Positions 1 through 5,352 of a stretch of DNA of 5,352 bases are shown here, one piece after another. Numbering within the stretch: position 1 is the first letter of the stretch; every line of letters begins with the position of its first letter. The position numbers were made by a program, and so were the translations under genes. The notes under the pieces are model-generated. The model did no database searches. It was not told the DNA's origin and worked only from the letters and a program-made list of their open reading frames with translations. Source of the DNA: Gammaproteobacteria bacterium (lineage in GTDB: Bacteria; Pseudomonadota; Gammaproteobacteria; Pseudomonadales; Azotimanducaceae); assembly GCA_027295975.1 (NCBI GenBank), contig JAPUJX010000134.1:1-5352 (forward strand), read 5' to 3'.

Positions 1-352
1 TGGTCGGCAAGGGCGAAACGTCGTTGACCCTGCGGCACCTGTTTCGGGTGACTATGTATCCCCACCCACGGGGGTGTTCCTTCCAGGACGTCAACGCGCT
101 CCGTGAGATCATCAACCCGGAGTGTGAGCACATCGATTGGGTCCGGCGGGATGATTGGATCTGGCGGAATTATATCCTCAACGAGATCAACGCGGCTCAA
201 GAGATCGGCCACCTCTGCTTCCAGCGCCGCAACACGGACCGGGACACCGCCTTTACCCGCATGGGCGGGTTGTACCCAAGCTGGGCTGTGAAAAACGATC
301 CAGCCAGGAATCCCAGCAAGACGGCACCCGCGAGAGACAGTCGGTTCAACAT
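1..352 (-). pseudogene. secreted coiled-coil protein, frameshifted, 3' end outside window
   Basis: I do not recognise the family. The ATG at 352-350 has AAGGAG seven bases upstream. It opens a peptide beginning MLNRLSLAGAVLLGFLAGSF, a basic start plus hydrophobic core typical of a signal peptide, but this frame stops at TGA 199-197. The frame offset by one base has no stop from 368 to the window edge and no usual start codon before the helices. It encodes a possible signal peptidase I site (AHA before GKGG), a heptad helix at 233-174 (VAALEAEVADLLSRV), a Pro-rich tandem linker at 170-135 and a second heptad helix at 131-78 (LRVDDLTERVDVLEG). One extra T in the T5 run at 295-291 would fuse the two into a normal exported coiled-coil protein. 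The product would probably sit in the periplasm or outside the cell. The break may be a real mutation, a homopolymer sequencing error or, less likely, programmed slippage. The last residues before the window edge look less protein-like, so a further error there is possible. Confidence 0.6.
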
Positions 353-359
353 CGGTTTG

Positions 360-365
360 CTCCTT
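360..365 (-). promoter_or_regulatory. ribosome binding site of the coiled-coil gene
   Basis: AAGGAG on the minus strand, seven bases before the ATG at 352. It is the strongest Shine-Dalgarno match in the window and fixes the start of the frameshifted gene. Confidence 0.65.
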
Positions 366-381
366 CGTCTAGTCGGGTGAA

Positions 382-410
382 TACTTAGAACAATCAACTT
401 AGTTTGTCAA
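382..410 (-). promoter_or_regulatory. candidate sigma70-type promoter for the coiled-coil gene
   Basis: A perfect TTGACA (-35) lies at 410-405, followed by a 17-base spacer and a weak -10, TAAGTA, at 387-382. A transcript would begin around 375, giving a leader of about 20 bases before the ATG at 352. The region is AT-rich compared with its surroundings. The sequence ACTTAG (plus strand) occurs twice, at 383-388 and 397-402, within the spacer and -10. The eight-base palindrome CAATATTG at 408-415 overlaps the -35. Spacing and -35 are good; the -10 is poor, so this is a suggestion only. Confidence 0.4.
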
Positions 411-461
411 TATTGTGGCACGTTGGCGGCTGGGAGGTGGCTCTTCTGGGTGGTAGGCTCT

Positions 462-1172
462 TTAAGGTGTTTGTTCGATAGCTGCCACTGCCGCGGGAAC
501 ATCGCCAACGCGGCTGACAGTTGAGCTGGGATTTATTGAGCCCGTATTTAACGGATGGTCCTTCTGGTTGACCCAGATGGTGTACATCCCGACCTCGGCC
601 GCCCCCTGGATGTCGTCGATCAGGTGGTCGCCCACGTGAATAGCCTCGACGGGTAGTGCTTGCGCGCGGTCCAGGGCGTTGAGAAACATGTCTGGAGCCG
701 GTTTCCCCACCCCGACATCGGCGGCGGAGATGCCGAAGGAGAAGAATCGGTCGAGGCGCAGTTTCCTGAAGTCGGCGTTGCCGTTCGTGAGCGCAACGAG
801 GGGGTAGTTTTCCGCCAGCGTTGCCAGGGTTTCGAGAGCGCCCTCGAAATAGACGACCCAGTGGCGTGCCTCGTAGAATTCGGCGAATGCAGCGTCCGCG
901 TGGGTGGCGGCTTCCAGGGGCCCGTAGCCGCTGTGGCTGATTGCCCGGTAGATGACCTCGCGGCGGAGTTTCGAGAGGTCGTGAACCAGGTTGGGGTTTT
1001 CTTCCAACACGGTGGTGCGCAGATCGCGAAGCGCGTCCCCCGAAAAATTCGCCACAACCTCCGGGACCTCAGCCTTCAGCCAGGCGTGCAGATGCGCTTC
1101 AGCCTGGATCATGACCCGCTCGACATCCCACAGGGTGTTGTCCAGGTCGAAGGTGATGACCTTGATCCTCAC
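462..1172 (-). CDS. yigB: HAD-family phosphatase, YigB-like
   Basis: A 236-residue cytoplasmic haloacid dehalogenase superfamily hydrolase. Motif I is DLDNT, with nucleophile Asp9 and acid/base Asp11. Motif II is TNGN at 129-132, motif III is Lys157 in GVGKPAP, and motif IV is GDHLIDD at 181-187 with Asp186/Asp187 for Mg2+. Residues 15 to about 110 form the helical cap (C1 type). Length and position after xerC match E. coli YigB, a phosphatase for 5-amino-6-(5-phospho-D-ribitylamino)uracil in riboflavin synthesis that also accepts other phosphosugars. The superfamily call is firm; the substrate rests on synteny and is inferred. The start is GTG at 1172, the only usual start before motif I. 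No Shine-Dalgarno precedes it, but its GTG overlaps the TGA of a 14-codon reading frame (GTGA), so coupled initiation is likely. It lies 41 bases downstream of xerC. No clear hairpin terminator follows. Confidence 0.9.
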   Translation of the reverse strand: MRIKVITFDLDNTLWDVERVMIQAEAHLHAWLKAEVPEVVANFSGDALRDLRTTVLEENPNLVHDLSKLRREVIYRAISHSGYGPLEAATHADAAFAEFYEARHWVVYFEGALETLATLAENYPLVALTNGNADFRKLRLDRFFSFGISAADVGVGKPAPDMFLNALDRAQALPVEAIHVGDHLIDDIQGAAEVGMYTIWVNQKDHPLNTGSINPSSTVSRVGDVPAAVAAIEQTP

Positions 1173-1213
1173 GCTCGTCGGGAGTTCGAGGGATATATGC
1201 GTGACGTGCCCAT
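1169..1213 (-). other. 14-codon reading frame bridging xerC and the HAD gene
   Basis: An ATG at 1213 directly follows the xerC TAG (1216-1214) and has AGGA seven bases upstream, inside the end of xerC. It encodes MGTSRIYPSNSRRA and stops at TGA 1171-1169, which overlaps the GTG start of the HAD gene by the GTGA arrangement. It fills the whole xerC-HAD gap. The peptide looks functionless; the likely role, inferred from layout only, is to carry ribosomes from xerC to the HAD start, which lacks its own binding site. Confidence 0.35.
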
Positions 1214-2092
1214 CTAATCGTCCTGGGATTGCGCTCTGGGGTGCGCTGCGTCGTAGACCTTGGCGAGATATTGAAAATCCAGATGGGTGTAAATTTGCGT
1301 GGTTGCGATGTGTGCATGTCCCAGCAGTTCCTGAACCGCGCGCAGGTCACTGGATGACTCGAGGATGTGGCTGGCAAAACTGTGTCGCAACATGTGGGGA
1401 TGCAACTGGTTGCTGCCGAGTTGACGGAGCGCCCAGACTTTCAAGCGTGCCTGAACGTTGCGGGGACTTATACGACTGCCTCCGCGGCTCGTGAATACCG
1501 GTGGGTCGGGGGCGGACAGGGCGCGGCATTGCAGCCAGGTATTGATCGCATCGATGCAGTGCGAACCCATGGGCACTTGTCGGGTTTTACCGCCTTTTCC
1601 CAGCACGGTGACGAAACCGCTTTCCAGGTGGAGGTCCCGAACGCAGAGATTAGTGAGTTCAGTGAGGCGTAAACCGCTGCCGTACAACAATTCCATGATG
1701 GCGCGGTCGCGTTTCTCGATATCCGTTTTTGCGTCGAAGACGAATAACCGGGCCGCCTGGTCGGTATCCAGCAGGTTGGGTAACCTGGCGCGCTTATTGG
1801 GTGATTTGTTGCCTGCCGCGGGATTCTGATCCGCGTCGGCGTTTTTTTCGAGATATCTGAAGAAGCTGCGGATGCAGGACAATGCTCTCTGGATGGATCT
1901 TGGCGCCAACCCCTTACCGTGCAGGAAAGCCACATAACTACTGATGTGATGGCTGCGCGTGTCTCTGAAAGGGACGTCCAGCCAGCCAGTGAAGCGCGTC
2001 AGGTCGCGCCGGTAAGCGGCGACGGTATTTTCCGAATACCGCTTCTGGTGAGTCAGATAGTCCAGAAATTCCCGAGGGCGATCCGTCTTCAT
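1214..2092 (-). CDS. xerC: site-specific tyrosine recombinase XerC
   Basis: A 292-residue tyrosine recombinase that with XerD resolves chromosome dimers at dif, under FtsK control near division. The N-terminal SAM-like core-binding domain covers about 1-85, including YSENTVAAYRRDL at 19-31. The catalytic domain covers about 105-285. The active-site set is complete: Arg142 (GLRLTEL), Lys166 (LGKGGK), His233 and Arg236 (HPHMLRH), His259 (LLGHA) and nucleophile Tyr268 (TTQIYTHL). Length is close to the roughly 298 residues of E. coli XerC. The frame is open 37 residues further upstream, but that extension lies inside the DUF484 gene and looks random. The ATG at 2092 begins the family-like N-terminus and forms an ATGA overlap with the DUF484 stop. 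No Shine-Dalgarno is visible, so translation probably depends on coupling. XerC rather than XerD is chosen because of the dapF-DUF484-xerC-HAD context. Confidence 0.96.
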   Translation of the reverse strand: MKTDRPREFLDYLTHQKRYSENTVAAYRRDLTRFTGWLDVPFRDTRSHHISSYVAFLHGKGLAPRSIQRALSCIRSFFRYLEKNADADQNPAAGNKSPNKRARLPNLLDTDQAARLFVFDAKTDIEKRDRAIMELLYGSGLRLTELTNLCVRDLHLESGFVTVLGKGGKTRQVPMGSHCIDAINTWLQCRALSAPDPPVFTSRGGSRISPRNVQARLKVWALRQLGSNQLHPHMLRHSFASHILESSSDLRAVQELLGHAHIATTQIYTHLDFQYLAKVYDAAHPRAQSQDD

Positions 2093-2769
2093 TGCGCCAG
2101 ACGCTGAACGACCCCGGATAGCACCTCGCTGATGTAGGTTACGAACAGGGTATCCATCTGGGAGGTGAAATGGTCGGGGTCGCGGCTGCCGATCGCCAGG
2201 CACCCGCGGCTTGCGTCGAAGGCCAGTGGAGCGAGTACCGCGCTGCCGGTTTTCTGGTGGTTCTGAATCGGAAACAATTCATTGAGCTCAACGGGACGAA
2301 GGGTGGTGCATACGGGACGGTTGCCCACAACGTGGCTCTCGTGGGGAAGTTCGCCGTCGTGGTTTACCAGGTGGTCCATCGACACGGGTTGGTTGAGAAG
2401 GTGGCAACAGACGAAGTCCGCCTGAAAATCCGCAAGCAGGTAGGTGGCAAGTACTTCGTTGAGATCGTGCCAGGCTCGTACATGGAGAAGTTCCAGGGTC
2501 AGCGTTCGGGTTTTGCCGAATAGCTCATCGTTGTCTTTCGCCACCTTCACCAGTTCATTCATGCGACGGCGCATATTCATGTTGCGTTCGCGCAGGATGG
2601 CGACCTGGCGCTCGATGAGCGAGACGGCCGTTCCGGATTCGTGGGGGAGATTCAGCTCCGACAGAAGCCCCGGGTAGCGGCGAAAAAACTCGGGATCGCC
2701 ACGCAGATAGGCCATGACGTCCTGATCGGTCAGGCCGAGGGGTTGTTCATCAGTGCTCACGGGCAGCAC
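2089..2769 (-). CDS. DUF484 family protein
   Basis: A 226-residue cytoplasmic protein of the DUF484 family (E. coli YigA type), regularly found between dapF and xerC. The N-terminus carries the family signature: VMAYLRGDPEFFRRYP at 18-33, then the LPH segment and SLIERQVAILRERN at 50-63. A heptad-rich helix at about 48-85 is probably a coiled coil. The rest, about 100-220, resembles a GAF-like sensory domain, ending in an APLAFDASRGCLAIGSRDP strand pair and a C-terminal helix. Function is not established; the fold suggests ligand binding or dimerisation, and conserved linkage to xerC suggests only co-expression. The start is uncertain: GTG at 2769 or GTG at 2760, neither with a convincing ribosome binding site, and an in-frame TGA at 2784 excludes anything further upstream. 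It starts 21 bases after dapF and overlaps xerC by four bases. Confidence 0.9.
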   Translation of the reverse strand: MLPVSTDEQPLGLTDQDVMAYLRGDPEFFRRYPGLLSELNLPHESGTAVSLIERQVAILRERNMNMRRRMNELVKVAKDNDELFGKTRTLTLELLHVRAWHDLNEVLATYLLADFQADFVCCHLLNQPVSMDHLVNHDGELPHESHVVGNRPVCTTLRPVELNELFPIQNHQKTGSAVLAPLAFDASRGCLAIGSRDPDHFTSQMDTLFVTYISEVLSGVVQRLAQ

Positions 2770-2790
2770 CCAAACAACCGTTCACGGGAT

Positions 2791-3651
2791 CTAGAGTTCA
2801 TGGGAAATCTGGCCCTCGTACACCAGAGCCGCCGGTCCGCTCATTCTAATGAGGGTGCCGGGACCCTGCCAACTGATGCGAACTTTACCGCCGGGCAGGG
2901 AAATCTTGACCTCTTCGTCGAGCTTACCCTGCAGGTGTCCAGCAACGACCGCGGCGCAGGCCCCGGTACCGCAGGCGCGCGTCTCGCCAACCCCCCGTTC
3001 GAAGACCCGCAAGCGGGCAAAACTCCTGTCTACTATCTGGCAGAAGCCGATGTTTGCACCCTCTGGAAAACACGGATGATCGGTCAATAGTTGACCTAAC
3101 TCGAGGACCGGAGCGTGCCCGATATCGTCGACGAACAACACCCCGTGGGGATTGCCGATGGACACCGGGGTGATCCAGACCGTCTGGTCGTTTACCGTCA
3201 CCGGTTGTTGATGGCCGCCGTTTGCCTCGGGTTGCGGGTTTCCTTCGGGCGGTTTGAACGGCACCGAGTTCGGTTGGGTATCGGGTATGCCCATGTCAAC
3301 CGCGACGGTTGCGGCATTGAGCCTGCGGGTGACGATGGGACCGTTAAACGTCTCGAGGGTCAGCCTGGGTAGTGGGCTGAGCTGGTTATCGGCGATGAAC
3401 AGTGCCGCGCAACGAGCGCCGTTGCCGCATTGTTCCACCTCGTTGCCGTCTGCGTTGTAAATTCGGTACCTGAAGTCGGCGTCCGGGCCGGTGGGAGGTT
3501 GGATGGTCAGGAGTTGATCGAACCCAACCCCGGTTCGGCGATCTGCCCACCTGCGAATCAGTTCCGGGGTAAGTTCAAGATCCCGGGTGACGAGATCGAG
3601 CACCATGAAGTCGTTGCCGAGGCCGTGCATTTTGCTGAAGGCGATTTCCAT
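2791..3651 (-). CDS. dapF: diaminopimelate epimerase DapF
   Basis: Converts LL-diaminopimelate to meso-diaminopimelate, the precursor of lysine and the peptidoglycan cross-linking residue; cytoplasmic and cofactor-independent. With the ATG at 3651 it is 286 residues. The N-terminus has the family motif MHGLGNDF at 8-15. The two catalytic cysteines are Cys75 in QCGNGARC and Cys227 in RACGTGAC. GNPHG at 167-171 and FERGVGETRACG are also typical. It is somewhat longer than the roughly 274 residues of E. coli because of a Pro/Gly-rich stretch at about 127-149 between the half-domains. A TTG at 3654 is an alternative start, but the ATG is preferred because AAGG (3662-3659) lies seven bases upstream. 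The gene starts three bases after the lysA stop, so its ribosome binding site is inside lysA. Pairing with lysA places consecutive pathway steps together. Confidence 0.97.
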   Translation of the reverse strand: MEIAFSKMHGLGNDFMVLDLVTRDLELTPELIRRWADRRTGVGFDQLLTIQPPTGPDADFRYRIYNADGNEVEQCGNGARCAALFIADNQLSPLPRLTLETFNGPIVTRRLNAATVAVDMGIPDTQPNSVPFKPPEGNPQPEANGGHQQPVTVNDQTVWITPVSIGNPHGVLFVDDIGHAPVLELGQLLTDHPCFPEGANIGFCQIVDRSFARLRVFERGVGETRACGTGACAAVVAGHLQGKLDEEVKISLPGGKVRISWQGPGTLIRMSGPAALVYEGQISHEL

Positions 3652-3654
3652 CAA

Positions 3655-4914
3655 CTAACCTTCGTTCAACTCCAGACGAAGTTGGTCCATCGTGGTTTCT
3701 CTGCGGCGAACTATCTGGAAATTCGATCCGTCCACTAACACTTCCGCGGGTCGCCCCCGAGTATTGTAGTTAGAACTCTGCACCATGCCATAAGCACCCG
3801 CCGAAAGCACTGCGAGCAGATCACCTTCAGACAACGCAAGGGTGCGCTCATGGGCGAGAAAATCACCGGATTCACACACCGGGCCGACGATGTCCCAACA
3901 CTGTTCGGCAGTCGTATCGGCCGGTGTGGTCACCGGTACGACGTCGTGCCACGCCTGGTACAGGGCCGGTCGCAGAAGATCGTTCATGGCAGCATCCACG
4001 ACGGCGAAGTTCTTGTGTTCGGCACAAGACTCCGGCTTCAGGTATTCCACCCGGGTCAACAGAACGCCGCCGTTTGCTACCAGGAAGCGCCCGGGTTCCA
4101 ACAGGAGTTTGATGTCCCGCTCGCCGATGAGTTCGTTGAGGCGGCGACCGTATTCATCGAGATCAATTTCCCGTTCGCCGCTATAACTCACGCCGAGGCC
4201 GCCCCCCATGTCGATATGTTCGATTTGGATGCCCGAGTTTTTCAGTTCGTCAACTATCTCGATGAGGTGCGAGCAGGCTTCGGCGAGCGGACCCACGGAG
4301 GTGAGTTGGGAACCGATGTGGCAGTCGATACCGTGCACGTCGAGGGCGTCGTTCGCGGCCGCCCGCCGATACAGATCGATTGCCTGCCCGACCGGGACGC
4401 CGAACTTGTTTTCCCTGAGCCCCGTGGAGATATAGGGGTGGGTGTCGGCGTCCACGTCCGGATTGATGCGCACCGAGATGGGTGCCACCCTGGCCAACAG
4501 TTCCGCTCGCGTCGCGATGCGGTCCAGCTCGGCGGCGCTTTCGACGTTGAAACAGCCGATGTTGAGCTTCAGTGCCAGGTCGATCTCCGCGACGGATTTG
4601 CCGACGCCTGAAAACACCACGCTCTGGGGTTCTGCGCCAATACTGATCACGCGTTGCAACTCGCCGCCCGAGACGATGTCGAAACCCGCGCCGAGTTCCG
4701 CGAAAACGCGTAATACACCGAGATTCGAATTGGCTTTCACCGCGTAACAGATAACGACATCCAGGGGCGCCATCGCGTCCAGCAGCATTTGGTAGCGGTT
4801 TTCGAAATGAGCCCGAGAGTACACGTAAACCGGCGTGCCCACGGTATCGGCGATGGCCTCCAGGGAAACTCCTTCAGCGTGCAGCACCCCGTCGCTCCGA
4901 GCAAACGGTGTCAG
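3655..4914 (-). CDS. lysA: diaminopimelate decarboxylase LysA
   Basis: PLP-dependent, fold-type III (alanine racemase-like) enzyme that decarboxylates meso-diaminopimelate to L-lysine; cytoplasmic. Numbered from a CTG start at 4914 it has 419 residues. Visible sites are the PLP lysine Lys60 in YAVKANSN, His199 in HIGSQ, the phosphate-binding GGG at 237-239, EPGR at 273-276, the cross-subunit CESGD motif at 347-351 and Tyr375 in SAGAYG. The first usual start is GTG 4887 (410 residues, with GGAG seven bases upstream). However, the nine codons before it read LTPFARSDG and continue the N-terminal pattern of the family (Phe, Asp-Gly, then L-AEGV). The CTG has GAGGGAG seven bases upstream and overlaps the lptM stop as CTGA. 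I therefore prefer CTG; GTG 4887 is the conventional alternative. The enzyme identity is certain, the start is not. Confidence 0.96.
   Translation of the reverse strand: MTPFARSDGVLHAEGVSLEAIADTVGTPVYVYSRAHFENRYQMLLDAMAPLDVVICYAVKANSNLGVLRVFAELGAGFDIVSGGELQRVISIGAEPQSVVFSGVGKSVAEIDLALKLNIGCFNVESAAELDRIATRAELLARVAPISVRINPDVDADTHPYISTGLRENKFGVPVGQAIDLYRRAAANDALDVHGIDCHIGSQLTSVGPLAEACSHLIEIVDELKNSGIQIEHIDMGGGLGVSYSGEREIDLDEYGRRLNELIGERDIKLLLEPGRFLVANGGVLLTRVEYLKPESCAEHKNFAVVDAAMNDLLRPALYQAWHDVVPVTTPADTTAEQCWDIVGPVCESGDFLAHERTLALSEGDLLAVLSAGAYGMVQSSNYNTRGRPAEVLVDGSNFQIVRRRETTMDQLRLELNEG
3659..3662 (-). promoter_or_regulatory. ribosome binding site deciding the dapF start
   Basis: AAGG on the minus strand, inside the final lysA codons and seven bases before the ATG at 3651. 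It favours that ATG over the TTG at 3654, which would be only four bases away. Confidence 0.5.
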
Positions 4915-5099
4915 CGTACTACTCCCTCGATTGTGGCCTGCCGGGATAAAGGCTCACGTGGCAGGGGCGCTTGCGGCGTAAACTCTCCGGTTGACGTCGA
5001 CGCTGCGGGTGAAGGCTCTTCAGGCAGAAAAAGAGGCCCCTTCTGACCGCAGCTGACAGCCAGGCTGGACAAGAGCCCGATAAAGATGAAAAGTCGCAT
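4911..5099 (-). CDS. lptM: LPS translocon maturation chaperone LptM (YifL-type lipoprotein)
   Basis: A 62-residue lipoprotein precursor. Residues 1-16 form a short signal sequence (MRLFIFIGLLSSLAVS), followed by lipobox Cys17 (AVSC) and the family hallmark CGQKGPL at 17-23. The mature part is Pro/Ser/Thr/Glu-rich and apparently disordered. In E. coli, LptM (YifL) is an outer-membrane lipoprotein that binds LptD-LptE and helps LptD mature with correct disulphides. Transfer of that role here rests on the motif and the gene position before lysA/dapF. The ATG at 5099 gives a standard lipoprotein signal. GTG at 5144 or 5105 would lengthen it, the former placing an odd Trp/Phe-rich segment in front. 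No clear Shine-Dalgarno is seen for any of them. It lies 57 bases after argH, and its stop overlaps the proposed lysA CTG. Confidence 0.85.
   Translation of the reverse strand: MRLFIFIGLLSSLAVSCGQKGPLFLPEEPSPAASTSTGEFTPQAPLPREPLSRQATIEGVVR
4922..4928 (-). promoter_or_regulatory. ribosome binding site for a CTG start of lysA
   Basis: GAGGGAG on the minus strand, within the last lptM codons and seven bases from the CTG at 4914. No ATG, GTG or TTG lies at the right distance in the lysA frame, so the site supports initiation at CTG. Confidence 0.45.
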
Positions 5100-5135
5100 C
5101 CAGCGCACGGAAACAGGCCAAAAAAACAGCGCGCA

Positions 5136-5141
5136 AGTATA
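5136..5141 (-). promoter_or_regulatory. possible -10 element upstream of lptM
   Basis: TATACT on the minus strand matches TATAAT at five of six positions in the argH-lptM gap, and a run of seven T follows at 5126-5120. No acceptable -35 lies 16-18 bases upstream, where the argH stop region is. It could be an internal promoter for the lptM-lysA-dapF group, but the evidence is weak. Confidence 0.22.
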
Positions 5142-5156
5142 CACCCGAAGCCGTTG

Positions 5157-5352
5157 TTACTCTGCCCCTGAGTTTTTGAGGCGTTCCCGGGCGCGCACGA
5201 TGGCGGCGCGAACCTGTTCCGGACTGGTGCCGCCGAAGTGATTGCGCGCACGCACCGAGCCTTCCAGGGTCAGCACGTCGAATACCGACGCGTCTACCGC
5301 CTCGCCACAAAACTGACGTAACTCCTCCAGCGAGAGTTCATCGAGGTTTTTC
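5157..5352 (-). CDS. argH: argininosuccinate lyase, C-terminal fragment
   Basis: The last 64 or so residues of ArgH, ending at TAA 5159-5157; the 5' part is beyond the right edge. ArgH splits argininosuccinate into arginine and fumarate, the last step of arginine synthesis; cytoplasmic homotetramer. The fragment shows the typical C-terminus: the LSLEELRQF helix, then [20 protein letters not shown], in which the LEGSV-ARN--GGT pattern is strongly family specific, then a final helix [16 protein letters not shown]. The catalytic fumarase-superfamily motifs are upstream and not seen. It is co-directional with lptM and the lysine genes. No convincing hairpin terminator lies between argH and lptM, so read-through is possible. 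Confidence 0.92.
   Translation of the reverse strand, partial: KNLDELSLEELRQFCGEAVDASVFDVLTLEGSVRARNHFGGTSPEQVRAAIVRARERLKNSGAE

Noticed and set aside
24..380. 118-codon plus-strand frame at the left end
   Set aside because: It is antisense to the coiled-coil gene, has no convincing ribosome binding site and no recognisable motif. Its length follows from the low stop frequency opposite the heptad-coding strand.
197..397. 66-codon minus-strand frame taken as a complete small membrane protein
   Set aside because: The hydrophobic start is probably real, but the tail is Arg/Trp-rich and random-looking, while the neighbouring frame gives a clear helix-forming continuation.
420..461. Terminator after the HAD gene
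   Set aside because: The repeated GGCTCTT there is direct rather than inverted, so no hairpin forms and no T run follows.
660..1217. Long plus-strand frame opposite the HAD gene
   Set aside because: Shadow of a gene with all HAD motifs intact; no domain or start signal.
2093..2203. 37-residue N-terminal extension of XerC
   Set aside because: It lies inside the DUF484 coding region, is low in family resemblance, and the ATGA start at 2092 gives the expected length.
3850..4611. 253-codon plus-strand frame opposite lysA
   Set aside because: Antisense shadow caused by codon bias of lysA; no recognisable motif.
5120..5135. GCGCGC followed by seven T as a rho-independent terminator after argH
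   Set aside because: The palindrome has no loop and no stable stem; the T run alone is not enough.

Overview
The window is a compact housekeeping block from a gammaproteobacterium. The evidence is gene order and content. Read along the minus strand, it runs argH (3' end only), lptM, lysA, dapF, a DUF484 gene, xerC and a HAD phosphatase of the YigB type. The lptM-lysA-dapF-DUF484-xerC-HAD order is the arrangement I know from Pseudomonas and relatives; Enterobacteria have a similar cluster without lysA. The DNA is moderately GC-rich by eye. I cannot name a genus.

Layout, right to left in transcription order. At 5352-5157 is the C-terminus of argininosuccinate lyase. At 5099-4911 is the small lipoprotein LptM, an outer-membrane LPS-transport assembly factor. 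At 4914-3655 is diaminopimelate decarboxylase, then diaminopimelate epimerase at 3651-2791. DapF makes meso-diaminopimelate, used for peptidoglycan and as the substrate LysA turns into lysine. At 2769-2089 is a DUF484 protein, at 2092-1214 tyrosine recombinase XerC (chromosome dimer resolution), and at 1172-462 a HAD-family phosphatase. Genes touch or overlap by 4 bases (lptM/lysA if lysA starts at CTG, DUF484/xerC) or have short gaps (5 to 41 bases). This fits one operon with translational coupling. No riboswitch, tRNA, rRNA, CRISPR array or mobile element is visible.

The left end (1-352) looks empty or noisy in simple ORF terms but holds a hidden minus-strand gene. It has a good ribosome binding site, an ATG and a signal-peptide-like segment in one frame. 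The reading then continues in another frame with a signal-peptidase-like AHA site, two leucine/valine heptad helices and a tandem Ile-Pro-Pro-Asp-Pro-Ile repeat, open to the window edge. One missing base in a T run at 291-295 (minus-strand reading) would join the halves. Its own candidate promoter, with a perfect TTGACA, lies at 382-410.

The most useful second-look points are this frameshifted secreted coiled-coil gene, the evidence that lysA starts at a non-standard CTG overlapping the lptM stop, and a 14-codon reading frame that links xerC to the HAD gene through two start/stop junctions.
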